Positions 22,503 through 34,605 of a DNA stretch of 64,000 nucleotides are shown one piece after another; position 1 is the stretch's first letter, and each line of letters begins with the position of its first letter. The DNA comes from Chimonanthus salicifolius (Eukaryota; Streptophyta; Magnoliopsida; Laurales; Calycanthaceae): contig CM023535.1 in the NCBI GenBank assembly GCA_013350335.1, forward strand, positions 22,165,746 through 22,229,745. Reading direction: 5' to 3'. The position numbers and the translations under genes were made by a program. Below the pieces are notes generated by a model. That model saw nothing but the letters and a program-made list of their open reading frames with translations, was not told where the DNA came from and searched no databases.

Positions 22503-25297
22503 CTGTGGATAATTTAAATTATCTAAAGTAAGCATATAAATAGATGTTCTTTAGTTCACTGCAGATAATTTCTTAAAAAAATGATAGTAGTAGTAGGAAA
22601 TGAAATATTTTCCTTCTCATCTTGTCTATTCTCCTATTGATAGAAGATTGAGGGTGTTAAAATAATGGATTTTTTATTTTATTATATTTTTTAATTTTCA
22701 CTTTGGTTGTACTCAAATCTTATCTTAGAGTTCTATTTAGTATTAAAACTTAAAAGTATATAGAAAAAGTTTCTCAAACATATCTTTCCCTCGGAGATGT
22801 GATTTCTCCTCAAATTTAATGAAAATGTGATTTCTATGTTATTTTATTTCTTGAGTTCATAAGATAGATACTTAGCTTATTAGGTACTTGTTAATTTACG
22901 GTAAAACTTATATAGGATCTTGAGTTTTACTTATTGTAATATTTTTTTAAAACAATGGTGCATTTGAAAATATTTTAATCACACTAGCCTAAAATAGAAA
23001 TTAGAATATGAATTGCGTTTGTTGAAATTTATCTATTTCTAAAAATATTTGTCTTGTAGCAAATTGAAATTGTATTAATATTAGATAATTCTTTCTCTAC
23101 TTCATAACTTATTAACTTTTTTTTTCTATTTTAAATACTAATCTAGAAAAAAATAGGTGAAGTCCTTCGGACTCACCAAATTCAATCATAATTATTTTTT
23201 ACACAAATTTTCTTTATTTTTAGATAATAGTAGGATGAGATTGGACCAAATCTATCCATGGTTCCACTTACCAAATCTAATTTTAAAATCTATTTTCTTA
23301 TTCCTAAGTCTATTTTACATGAATTTTGTTATTTTTTAAACTGATGTGACATAAACTAATCAAATCTTGCAAACTCACCAAATCAAATTCCAAATTTTTT
23401 TTTTTCATTTTAGCCAATTTCTTATGATTTTTTTCTTTTCCATTATGGAAGCAAATCACAACTATTAGATAAACAAATAGTCAAGATTTATCTCATAGTT
23501 ATCTAAAATAGTCTCTTAGTTGGCCAAGAATTGACACTGGATAACTCTTTCTTCACTTCTTAGATTTTTGTATAAAATTGCTTGCTTTTAGATACTTACA
23601 TAAAACTTAATTAATTAAAAAAATTGATAGCAGGTAAATTTTCTCTACTTCTAAGTTTTTTTTTTTATTCTTAGATACTAACATAAAAATTTGAGCAATA
23701 ATTAGCTTCTCCAAAAATTTCTTTTCTTCTCGAAGTCTGTAAATAGAAGATCACTACTAAAGTGAAAGTGATTCTAAAAACTTTGATTTTTTGGCTTTTT
23801 GGACTTCAATACTTGTAATTTCAAGGATTTTGAGTGATTGTAAGGCAATATGATTTCATTGTGTCACGCAGAGTTACACTCAAAAGAATGTTTATTTTTA
23901 TTCTTATGGATTTTTTTTTAATTAGTCTTTATTAACGGACACAGCTGACTTCCTATAAATGTGTCCCATTATTTGGTAATTTTTAATTGCAGAATTTTAA
24001 TTAATTTATTAATTGATTCTTTTTTCTTTAAAGGAGCTTGTATTTTTTATATATACAACCAGATTCTCTACATGTTGAATGAAATTTTGCTGTCTTTTCT
24101 TTTGCCTTTTGCTGTCTTTTCTTTTGCCTTTTGTTGTCTGACCTTCTCATCTTTCTTGCCTATCATAGTGCATGAACTTGGTCACTTTAGTTATTTCCAT
24201 TTCTCTTAAAGGAAACCTATGAAATAAACACAAAGACCTAGTTGTTCAGTACTTGAACTATTGATTCATTTGATTGTTCACTCACATTTAGACAAATTAT
24301 CAACCACCACCACCTGGTGTTTCTTTTTCATTTACAGGTATCATTTTGTCCTTCATTTTATATTTTTCAATTTAGCTTCGAGATGGACTTCTTCTCTTTT
24401 CCCATTATTGGGAGCTAAGTTACATTAAAAGGGTGACTTTACCGAAAACCTCTTTAGGTTTTTCCAATATTTTTTAGTTTATCCGCATCGATTCTTCTCC
24501 TCAATCTCAATATCTTTTGGTAGTAAAACTTCAAAAGCAAACATCATTTTTGCAATGTCGAGTACAATTTCTCAAAGTTATATAAAAGTTATTGAAACTC
24601 TGTAGGCAAGTTTAAATCTTGAAAAAGGAGCATTGTGCTTCAAGAAAGAACACCGTGCTCTTGATAAATGTTCTTTTTATGACCAACACACACTGGATAA
24701 TTCTATGATGGGTGATCCTTTGGGGCAGAGTGAGAATCAAAATCAATGCTCCCACTTTCTGAGTTGAGTTTCTAGTCATCGGTCCAATCCCTTTGAATTG
24801 CTTTACATAATTTCTCCTTTAAAAAATCTCTCTAATAGAGTGAGAATATAGTGATATGTTGGAGGCTAATGAGTATCTTGAACTTAGGGCGAATTCTCAT
24901 TAAGTTCTCAAGGAAGAAATGGAGAGGTACTTGTCTGCGAAAACTTTATAAATAGATTTTCACTCAAAGTTTCACTAACAGGATAATTTTTCTCATATAT
25001 TTGTATTGAACTCCAAATCACTCGATAAAATTACAGACGCTACATATGTTAATTCTTCAACTTTTGTGATTTCCCTTCTTCAATTACTACTTCTAAAGTG
25101 AAACAACTCAAGTTTAGAAGGGTAAGGTGATGATTTTATTACCAGGAGCATTTGATGTATTTCCATTTTCATGTTACACTTCATCAATAAGATGTTAGCA
25201 GGGTATTTTTTTCTCAATAACTTGCTCTACCAAAGACTCTTTTAATACCTTATATTCTATTACTATGCTTATTTTGAGGAAAGATTTTGTTTGTGAT

Positions 25298-25305
25298 GTA
25301 GAAAC
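25298..25305. repeat. hAT MITE target-site duplication, left
   Basis: GTAGAAAC is repeated at 25499-25506. Block A has a single GCAGAAAC at 19827-19834, the unoccupied site. Confidence 0.88.
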
Positions 25306-25498
25306 CAGGGGTTTAAAAATCATTTTCGGCCGATATATCGGCCGATATTTTTCTCTCTCCAGCTGATATCGACCGATATTTTGACATCGGCCGATATAAT
25401 ACGGCCGATAACAATATATATATCGGCCGATATTCACTTGTTCAAAACCGATACATATCGGCCGATACGATATGTATAGGCCGATATTTGTACCCCTG
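25306..25498. mobile_element. hAT-type MITE (193 bp) rich in GGCCGATAT
   Basis: Terminal inverted repeats CAGGGGT/ACCCCTG flanked by an exact 8-bp duplication are the signature of hAT elements. The interior holds about eight variants of CGGCCGATAT in both orientations. It interrupts the relic exon of block B. It encodes nothing and would need a transposase in trans. Confidence 0.9.
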
Positions 25499-25506
25499 GT
25501 AGAAAC

Positions 25507-25660
25507 AATTAATGAGAACAGGCTTGCATGGATAACATTCCAATTTTTAGATGAATATGACCATTTTGGTGTGGATCAATTGTTTAAAGATGAAAATATT
25601 CATATTCATACTTCAAATGCTTTAGAGGTTAATCTAAAAGAGTTGTCCATCATAATCTAA
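25507..25660 (+). pseudogene. Relic exon of unknown gene, copy B
   Basis: Paralogue of 19835-19966 just beyond the MITE. It reads LAWITFQFLDEYDHFGVDQL and runs a few codons longer before a stop. Most differences from copy A are amino-acid changing. Function unknown; probably not expressed as protein. Confidence 0.35.
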
Positions 25661-25669
25661 AAGAGTTGA

Positions 25670-25815
25670 AGTGATGGACAGCAACCCATTTCAGGAAACG
25701 AAAGTCCTGAGTTTGATTCCCACTCTACTCCAAAAGATTACTCTGGTATGTGTAGGTAGGGAGAGTTGTGCATGCCCCGAAAATTAGTTAGATTCTCTAA
25801 GAGGCTTAGACATCT
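25670..25815 (+). repeat. SINE-like relic (family 2), block B copy
   Basis: Contains GAGTTTGATTCCCACTC and ends near GGCTTAGACATCTTGAT, matching 19975-20130. Confidence 0.45.
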
Positions 25816-26117
25816 TGATAAAAAAAAATGTTTTGGAGGTTATGGGTGAAAATTCAATTAATATTTTCTCTTTAAGAAAAATCATATATATTTCTTTTAA
25901 TAAGCATTGGGAAAAAAACTTCATTGAATACATTATAGATCTTGTGACATTTGATAAGGAATTCTTCATCTATAATTGACACTTAGCTTGAAATAATAGG
26001 CCCATAATTCCTTAGTTTTATTTATAAGGGCAATGTTTTAAAATAATAGGCCCATGATTTGGTAAATTTTAAAATATAATAAAATTTAATGACTCAATTG
26101 TCTCAAGATTCAATTTT

Positions 26118-27237
26118 AGGGTAGCGATCCTCCCACTGTCATTTTGTGTAACACGACACGGGAATTAGTCAATTTTCGATTTTACCCTTCACTTTCCATG
26201 CTGGAAAATAAAAAAAAAATGGAATGTCAAAAATCGGTTCACCAAAATGGGAAATCAGCTCACCCAAAGTGAGAAGCTGGCTCACTCCAAGACGGCGAGT
26301 CGGGTTCATTCATCACTTGTGGGTTTTCGCTTGAGTTTTTAAACGAGCTCTTTGATCGACCGATTTCTATAAATAAGGTATCAAAATTCATCTAATCTGA
26401 ATTTTATGAACTCCGGGACTGATTTTAAGTGAAAAGGGTACAGTTTTAAGCTTAAAAAAGCATACCCAAAGAATTTAAGAAAAATGGTCTTCCCTCTTAA
26501 TTCATTATATACTATTTTTGAATCCCAAAACTATACCCTTTTCACTTAAAATCAGTCCCGGAGTTCATAAAATTCAGAGTAGATGAATTTTGATACCTTG
26601 TTTGTAGAAATCAGTCGAGAAACGGCACATTTGAAAACTAAAGCAAAAAACGCAAAGGTGATGAACGAACCCGGCTCGCCGTCTTGGAGTGATCGGCTCG
26701 CCGGTAACACTCCAAGCCGGCGAGCCAGGTTCCTTCATCAACTGTGAGTTTTTTGCTTGGATTTTCAAATGAGGTCGTTTCTAGACTAATTTATACAATT
26801 AAGGTATCAAAATTCATCTACTCTAAATTTTATGAGCTCCGTGACTGATTTTAAGTGAAAAGGATATAACTTTAGGTTTAAAAATCGTATCCAAAGAATT
26901 TAAGAAAATGGTCTTTCCTCTTAATTCTTTGGGTACGATTTTTGAAGTGCAAAACTATACCCTTTTCACTTAAAATCGGTCCCAGAGTTCATAAAATTTA
27001 GAGTAAATGAATTTTGATAACTTATTTATAGAAATCGATCGAGAAACGGCCTTGTTTAAAAACCTGAGCCAACGCAAGAAAAACCCACGGCTTGCTGTTT
27101 TAGAGTGATTGGTTCGCCGGCCCAAAATTTTTACTTTTTTAAATTATCGGCACGGCAGAAGTGAAAGGTATAGTGGGAAATCCATTAATTCCCGTATCCG
27201 ATTATACAAAAAAAACCCACGTGACGATGGCTACCCT
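26118..27237. mobile_element. Foldback element with four alternating arms
   Basis: The ends AGGGTAGCGATC and, reverse complemented, AGGGTAGCCATCGTCAC are flanked by the direct repeat AATTTT (26112-26117 and 27238-27243). The interior consists of the same roughly 200-bp arm in alternating orientation, with symmetry centres near 26490, 26710 and 26915. The central GGCTCGCCGG (26695-26704) and CCGGCGAGCC (26717-26726) form a perfect short stem. No protein is encoded. It could fold into two large hairpins. Superfamily unknown. Confidence 0.75.
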
Positions 27238-27243
27238 AATTTT

Positions 27244-28161
27244 ATTGGCTTTAGTCGAAATGACTGATCCAAAGATTTTCAAAATTTTGATATAAACTAA
27301 GGTGATAAACTACAGTGAACTGAGTGGTGGACCTCTCTGATTGATAAGTGTGGGACCAGAGCTGGCGTGCATGTTTTTGGTCCCCACCAATCAAAACCCT
27401 TCCAGATCTTACACACTTTCTGTTACTCAAGATAACTTTATTATGGTCCACATGCATGGCCGGCAGTCTATGGTATCAGGCAAATCTTTTCACATTGTAT
27501 TTCGGCCACACTTGTCAATTTTTAATTTAACTCAAATTAATTCATAAATTTTAACAAGCTAAAAATAAAATCAGAGAATCAATTTTGATTTTTGAAATTT
27601 AATTATCGCCCTTCTAGTAATGTACATGCAATTATTTGATTAATGTAATAGTTTGGAAGTGATTGTAGTTTAATGATAAAGATATTTATTTTTTATATAA
27701 GTGATTTAAAAGGTCACTTCATGTAAAGTTATTGAATATGTGTAAGAAGACTAGTAAATGTTTCAAAAATTAAATGAATGCTCTAACAACTCTGTATACA
27801 TTGATCATACACTAAAAAAGGTTAAACTTAAATGAGTGAATCCGATCAGACTAATTTTAAAGGAGGTCAGTCATTGCAGCTCATATGATCATGCAGCGAC
27901 AAGAGTTTTTGTTGTATTTATAAGATGTTGACATGTCATATTTTTTTTATTTAATATTCAATATTTTATGTGTCGCATTCGATATTTGATAATAAATTAA
28001 ATACTAAATGTTAAAGGTTAAATACAGATGTTGAATATGAAATGTTAAATGTAAAAATAACTACAAGCTACCTATATCATTAGTGTTGTATATGATTCAA
28101 GCTTCTTAGATGAATTTAAATTAAATTTAGATATCATAGATCTTCAAGAATTTAAAATGTG
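27244..28161. other. Gene-free interval
   Basis: No recognisable gene or element ends between the foldback element and the LTR. Confidence 0.55.
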
Positions 28162-28166
28162 GGTTA

Positions 28167-31100
28167 TGTAATACGCCGACCCAAATTAGTGTCTAATTGT
28201 GTGATTATTAGCCGTTAACAGTGATTAGCGATTTAGATTAACGATGTACTTTGTGCAGAGTCAAAGTTTGACTCGATCAGAGCTCGAAAACGTGTGGATC
28301 CGACTTGTTTAGTGTGAGTTGCAAAGTTAAAATTATTTAAACTTTCTCCGGCTGAGACTCTTAAAGGTGATCTATATTTGAAAAATCCTTTAATTGTGAT
28401 ATTTGATTTGTCAAATTGTACACAATTATTAGTTTAAAATTCTGAGTTTAGATAATTTTATCGACCGACATTCCAATATTTAGAAGTGTAATTTTTGAGT
28501 TATTAAGGGTGTCCCTATTTTTATAAAATGATGAATTTTAAATGTTTAAGAGTGTCAAAAGATCCCTGAGTTTTGGAGTGATTGTATTAGCTAAAATTAT
28601 TTGACCCGACTGTAAAGTCAGAGTTTTTATAAAATATTGGAGATTTGATATTTTATGATTTTGATTTTTAATCATGAGGTTTTAAATGTATTTCTCTCTC
28701 TAAATTTTATGGTATTTATAATTTTAAATATTTAAATTATCTGATCAGTTGATTTATTTTAATGAGATTTGAATCTAAAAAGGATATTAAAATATTATTC
28801 CAAACCACAATTTTGAATTACTTTAAAATGGATAAACATAAATTTTATCTAAAATTAATTAAAATAATATTATATTTATAAAGTGGATAAGAGCAAAGCT
28901 ATAAGGGTAGCTTAGGGTATGTGGCCCATTATCAACCACAACACACCTACGGTGGTGGGTTGGGGGAAGTTAGGAAAAAAAAAAAAAAAACTATCATTTG
29001 TTTTCGCCCTCACCACCGATCCTCTTTTTTTCCTTTACCTTTCTTTTCCTTTTTCCTTCTTTCTTCTTCCTTCTACCGTCCCATGGCAGTAATCCTTTGG
29101 AGTTCTCTGAGTTGATGTCAGCGGTTTTCAAACACAGCCATTTCTCAACAGATTTTCGTAAATAAGGTATGAAATTTATCTATTCTTAATTTCATGAACT
29201 CCAGGACAAATTTTATGTTAAATGAGTTATGTTGTGAACTTCAAAAAATGGATTTTATTAAATAGAAAAAATAGCCGACCTTCTTAAACACTTCTTAAAT
29301 TAGTTTTCGAGTTGTGTCAAATCCTTCTAACCTTGTTGGGAAGTTGTCTTTTTATTCTAAATATGATTTTGTTATTATATGTTGTTTTGTGAAGTCTAAT
29401 GGACTCAAACCATATTATGATGCATTGTTCATGATATTCATATTTTTCTTAGTAAAGCTTCTATTTTAAGATAGGATATATTTGATTCTAAATTAATTTA
29501 TTTTAATTTGGTTTTGTTGGATTTTTAATTAATTTATTTGGGTTTAGATTAAAACCTATCCTATGATAGAATTTAGCTTTAAAGATTATGTTATGTATTT
29601 AGTTAACTTAGAAGATTTGGAGTTTTATTTTGGATTTAAAAGTATCCTTCATAATATTGTTGGAAAGTTATATCTTATCTTTTGATTTCTCTAAATCATG
29701 TTTTAGTTGATTATTACATTAGACTATTTATGTTGGATTTCAAATTTTGTAGAAGACTATATCCTATTTCATTTTATAAAAAGAGTTATTAAAGTATAAT
29801 GACTTTTCAGATGATGTTTAACCTGAAACTGATTAGGGGCATTTTGAACGACGTTCCTGGTTAAAAGACCGAAGTTCTAACTTCTATTCATCGTCTTCTC
29901 AATTTTGAGATTCTTTTTCGACATGACTGTATTATGTTAGTCGAATCAACTCAATTGTCAGTCAGGCCGTCCTTTGGATAAGTCAATAGTATGCTAACTT
30001 TGATAATTATTTAATTGTATCAGTTTGACCGGCTCTCTTGTTCACGCAAATCGAGAAACTCACGTAACTTCGTCGATGAAGGTGAGGAGACTCAACTTAA
30101 CATGTGTAATGGTTATTGTTAAAACCTATTAGATTTTAGATTGAAAATGGAACCCATAGTATTTTTAAGATGGAAAAGACCAAGTGGGACCCATTGGAAG
30201 TCTAGAGGGTGATAGGTTTAAGGTTTGGACAAAAGAGTGAAAAGTCCAATGACACTGTGATTTATGAAAAGGAACATGTAAATCATGTTACGATGTGTGC
30301 ATGTGATTCATGTATTGATTACGTGAATATGTGATATATGTGACCTTGATCATGCATAGAGTTTTGTATGTATGTGATTATACTTGTGCTAATAAGTTTG
30401 TGCAGGTAATGAGATGAAAACATTTTAGGTTATTAAACCTAGATTGGAACCAGTGGATGGTAAGTGAAACTCCATTGTTAAACTCCCATGGAAAGGGTAT
30501 ATGGAGACAACATACGTGAATGATGATTTTATATTATTTCTGTATTTATGGATAATTGATAAATAATATACTTGTTCATGTATACGTACACACTTGTACA
30601 TTCGGTCAAGCTCTTGCAAGATGCTGCATTCTGTCTGCCTTGACTTAATGCATTCGAGGATGAGTGGGATTCCTCGACAGGGTTGAGTGGGATACCCTGG
30701 ACCGGTACAGTTGGGGTTGAGTGGGATACCTCAACGAGGTTGAGTGGGATACCTCAACGGGGTTGAGTGGGATACCCCAGTGTATTACAAATTTCGTTGT
30801 AACCTTTTAAATGATAGATATGATTTATTTGCTTATCATGTGTTAAACATGCATTGTGTTATTGATATTATGAGTATATGAGTGAGTATGCATTGGTGTG
30901 TATGTGGAAAGGAAAGAACAAATGATAAAGGTATGCCATGGTGTTGTAAGTGTTTTCCTCGTGGGTTGCATTGTAAATTTGATATTCTAAAAGTTTGAAG
31001 GGACTTGTTAATTTGAGTTTTCTTCACTGGGCTGGAGCTCACGTCCCTTACAATGCAGGTCATGTACTAGAGGTGGGAAAGGAGAATCCCTCTGCGATGC

Positions 31101-31564
31101 TTAGGAGTCAGAATCTAGTGCTGTTCGAGGGTAGGATTTATTCTTGTTTAGTTTCATATAAAAATTATGTAAATTTTAGGTGATTATGTCACTTGTGGCA
31201 TAGAGACTTTATGTATAAGTCATATATGTGTAATATGATAATATGTTGTATAATTGATTGTATTATGGTGTGTATTTTGGATTTTTAAAGTGCCAGTCAA
31301 CGGGTACGTGGAAATTGTTGACAGTTTGAGCAGATCACCATCAGTCGACTAATACAGGAGAATTTATGTGAGATGTGTTTTCAATGTGCCCCTTTGGGGA
31401 CTTGATATTTTAGGTCGCAAGTATTGTCCACATAAGCGTGTGCAAACGTTTCTATGGGCTTAGGGAACCACATGCGAGGCCCATGGACTTTTGATAATTG
31501 GATTTGTTTTAAAAAAAAAAAATTTGTCTCGTTCTGGGCCCACTTCTCGGGTCGGGGCGTGACA
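28167..31564 (-). mobile_element. 3.4-kb Ty3/gypsy-type LTR, probable solo LTR
   Basis: Read on the minus strand it starts TGTCACGCCCCGACCC and ends GGGTCGGCGTATTACA. An exact GGTTA target duplication flanks it (28162-28166 and 31565-31569). The ends match those of 7194-11967. There is no second LTR and no gag/pol, so recombination between LTRs is the likely origin. It contains a minisatellite (30660-30780) and a segment shared with the foldback arms (about 29120-29270). Confidence 0.85.
30660..30780. repeat. Minisatellite GTTGAGTGGGATACC in LTR
   Basis: Five to six copies of GTTGAGTGGGATACCTCAAC variants spaced about 22-25 bases apart, with one longer unit carrying CTGGACCGGTACAGTTG. Confidence 0.8.
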
Positions 31565-31569
31565 GGTTA

Positions 31570-33792
31570 TGTGAGATCTAAAAAAAAGGCCTTTTGTTGA
31601 AATAATAATTTCTTTTAAAAAGAGATTAAAAATTCTTAGAAAGTTTATAAATTGAAGGAATCCTCTTTTTTATTTACTTTTAAAGTCTCATTATCATCAT
31701 TATTTAAGTTATTTATCCCAATAATCCAGATTAACTTTAAACTTGGATTTGACAAGCCATTTTCATGGACGAACTACCTATCTGATGCTATAGGACTCGA
31801 ACCCCACAATCTTTAGCTTATAACATCAAGTCTTTACTAGTTGTGTTAAAGGTTCTTGTCTATCAAAATTTTAAATTATCGATCACATCAGTCACAACAG
31901 ATATTGTATTTACAATACATTATGTATCAGCCGTTATGTATCAATGTATTGAAAATCGATACATATCGGTCAATACACAATACATCGATTGATATTTTAA
32001 CCTCTTATTTATTTTTGAACAACGGAGAAAAATAAATACATTTGAATTTTCTACCAAAAAGGCCCTTTAATTCATAAAATTCTTTTTAAAATTTTTCAAT
32101 GAATGAAGACTTCCGTGATATTCTTCAAATTTTCTACCAAAATACTATAAAACATTACAATGGAAAGTGGAATTTCAGCTTTTAAAAGATAGGAAATTTA
32201 GGGCTATCCAAATAGAAATATATTTATCCTGGACCAAGCATGTTTTGTCTTGACTTCTTAGTAGGTTTCTTTCTTTAGATGTTATTAGGTTTTAGAGAGT
32301 TAAAAAAATATCAAATATTTGCCATGTTTGGATCCATCATCTTTTCCCTTGACTTCTAATTAGGTTTCTTTGTATCTGTAACATTTCTATGTAGATTCTA
32401 AAGATGGTCATCTATTAACATTTTTCTTTTTTAATTTACGTGTGAAAAACCATGGATTACTTCAAAATCATATCAAATTCTTCATCAATGGGCCAATTAA
32501 TAGATTGTCCAGCAAATTACGCATAGGATTTGTTCCCATCAAAGTGGTAACTTACTTGGCCAAGGGTAGGGAATTAGGGATTGTATAATTTGCTAATTTT
32601 TTATCTGACCCTTGAACTACTCAACGAGAAAAATTAAGTTTGAATCTTGCCTTTCTTTAAAAAAAAAAAAATCGGGTTGAGTTGGGTAAGAGGTTCTCTG
32701 ACTAGACGTCAATCTGTCATGAATTAAAAAATAATGTTTAACTAATTTATTTATTTTTTTAGATATTAATTTATCCCACTCAAGTTTAAAAAACTTAGTA
32801 TATTACTTTAATTCTCCATAAAAATCTTAAAAAATTATGTACAAGTAATTCCATAGCCCGGGTCAGACAAGAGACGACCCAAGAGGGTGATCCAAAAATT
32901 CAATCTAATGCAATTCATATCCCATGAGATAACCAAATTAGATTCAATCCCTTTACAATTCCATATATTTTTATGCTTCTAAATAATGACCTTAAATTTT
33001 TCATAGTATGATTATAATTTATTCATCTATATAATTTTTATAATCATGAGATGAGATCTACTATCTAAAAATAGCTCATAAAACACCGAGGCTTTTTTTC
33101 CACTTGAATCCGACCGTGAAAGACCGCTAGTCAAGAGAGAAGACACTGAGACATTTGAAGCGCAACCATTAGAATGCAAGTTGGATGGGGTTGGGCTAAG
33201 TTTTAGGTCTCTCTTAGTGTGGGCCTAAATTGCAATTAAAGAAAATGAGTATGAGCATGGAGCCTTGGATTAACTCTAATTAGTCAAACTCGAGTTCAAA
33301 TTAGATTGTATTTACAGGACTCATGTCTGATTTTAAGTTTGAAATGTATATATGGATTTATCAAGGCTTAGACATCTTTAGGTTTAAAATAAAAACCCCT
33401 TTTATTTTATTAAAATATAAATTATATATAATAAAATGATAAAGAATGACATATTAGATTATAGAGTGTCTGTTTATTTGATTTATTATAGAATCAATTG
33501 GAGAATAAGAACTTCTAAAATCAACTCCAAATTGATAAAAAGTTGACCTAGAATGATGTTGATCTATTAAAATATAAACTATACATTATTTATAAGTTTT
33601 ACAACATATTAATTAAAAAAATTATATTTTATAAATTATTCATATTCAGCTCTTGAGTCAAACTCGAACTTTTATCATCAAGCTCAACCTCATTCTCGTT
33701 CAAATTGATATTTTTAGAATCAAAATGAGCTCGTCACAGGACTTGGTTCCTCTAAATCTATTCTTTTCAAATTTTCATGCGGTATCCTTACC
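31570..33792. other. Gene-free interval with small repeats
   Basis: Around 31886-31990 there are several copies of GATACAT/ATACAATACAT motifs in both orientations. Around 32240-32385 a TTGACTTCT..TTAGGTTTCTTT segment appears twice in direct orientation. No gene is seen. Confidence 0.5.
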
Positions 33793-33964
33793 TAGGGTTG
33801 AAACTCGAGTGGGTTTTAGTCGAATTTTAATAAACTCAATTTAACCCATGTCAAAACTTATTGAATCTGACTTGAATTGTTGTTCCAAATTACTCAACCC
33901 GACCCAATCATGATTTCTAACCCGAGTGCTGGTCTCACCCAATCCGACTTGAGTTTCAACCCTA
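33793..33964. mobile_element. Short MITE related to 22052-22502
   Basis: Left end TAGGGTTGAAACTCGAGTGG; right end, reverse complemented, TAGGGTTGAAACTCAAGTCGG. The interior contains ACCCGACCC. The ends resemble those of the 451-bp MITE. No clean 8-bp duplication is visible. Confidence 0.6.
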
Positions 33965-34235
33965 ATTGCTACTGATTTATAACTTGGTGCTCTTGGGTCT
34001 GGTCGGATGATTTTAAATTTCTCAACTCAACTCAACTAGAACTAAATTTTTTTATGCAGGTTTTTTCTTCAATCTGACCTGACCCAGAATTTACAAATTC
34101 ATATTACAAACTTACTGATTTCTCTAGTCAGGGTTATGCGGGTTAAATTTCCTATTGCCAGCCATCAACCAAAGTGGACTCAAATGGCTCGAACAAACTC
34201 TGATCCACTCGGCCGGGGATTTCCCTCCCTTGTTG

Positions 34236-34276
34236 TTTATAAAGGGAAGATGGGATGCCTGTAATCCCAAAACCCT
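34236..34276 (+). promoter_or_regulatory. Candidate TATA box and telo-box
   Basis: GTTTATAAAGG (from about 34236) is followed some 30 bases on by AAAACCCTAGA (about 34268-34278), the AAACCCTA telo-box often found near the start of plant genes. It lies about 160 bases before the candidate exon. Confidence 0.4.
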
Positions 34277-34435
34277 AGATCGAGGAATCCTCCAAGGGTT
34301 TAGCCGATTGGGCTTTTCGTCCCTTGGAGAAATCCAATCCCAAAACTCTCCCGACACCCTAATGGGGAGGCGGAGAGGAGTGGAGTAAGATCTCATATCA
34401 GAAATGACATCTCAGAAAGCCGCTGCCCTCTATCA

Positions 34436-34605
34436 ATGGGCTCTTGGCTCGCTATGATGCCTACATTCCTTTCTTCTTCTTCTTCCTCACCTTGTTTGGT
34501 TTCTTGTTTTCTTATTTTAACAGCGCTTTTTTTGGCGAAAAGTCAGTGTCTTATAGGCGAGCTTGGATCGTCTAATGCTGCAGTACTAGAGACCAATATC
34601 AAGAG
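34436..34605 (+). CDS. Candidate first exon with signal-peptide-like sequence (partial)
   Basis: From ATG at 34436 the frame reads about 56 residues. It begins MGSWLAMMPTFL, then a Ser run, then a hydrophobic segment with CLVSCFLILTALFLA, then K-S-Q and a short polar part ending near LETNIK. This is the layout of a signal peptide followed by the start of a secreted or membrane protein. The frame meets AG|GTAATC at 34605/34606, a plausible splice donor; the unspliced frame would stop at once. Downstream exons could not be identified, and a SINE lies only 270 bases further on, so the gene may be truncated. A TATA box and telo-box upstream support transcription. The function is not recognised. 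Confidence 0.35.

Larger units (their letters stand above)
21123..22596. repeat. Duplicated block C2 (partner at 12148-12576)
   Basis: Aligns in order with 12148-12576 but is interrupted by two MITEs (21259-21808 and 22052-22502) that account for most of the size difference. Confidence 0.8.
22985..25975. repeat. Duplicated block B (partner at 16455-20858)
   Basis: Noncoding paralogue of block A. It lacks A's SINE region, LINE-like end, 144-bp duplication and TRIM, but carries its own hAT-type MITE at 25306-25498. Between them the two blocks give the pre-insertion state of most of these sites. Confidence 0.85.

Noticed and set aside
16455..25975. Blocks A and B as LTRs of one giant element
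   Set aside because: They are in direct orientation, but no TG...CA ends, primer site or coding interior lies between them. A duplication fits better.
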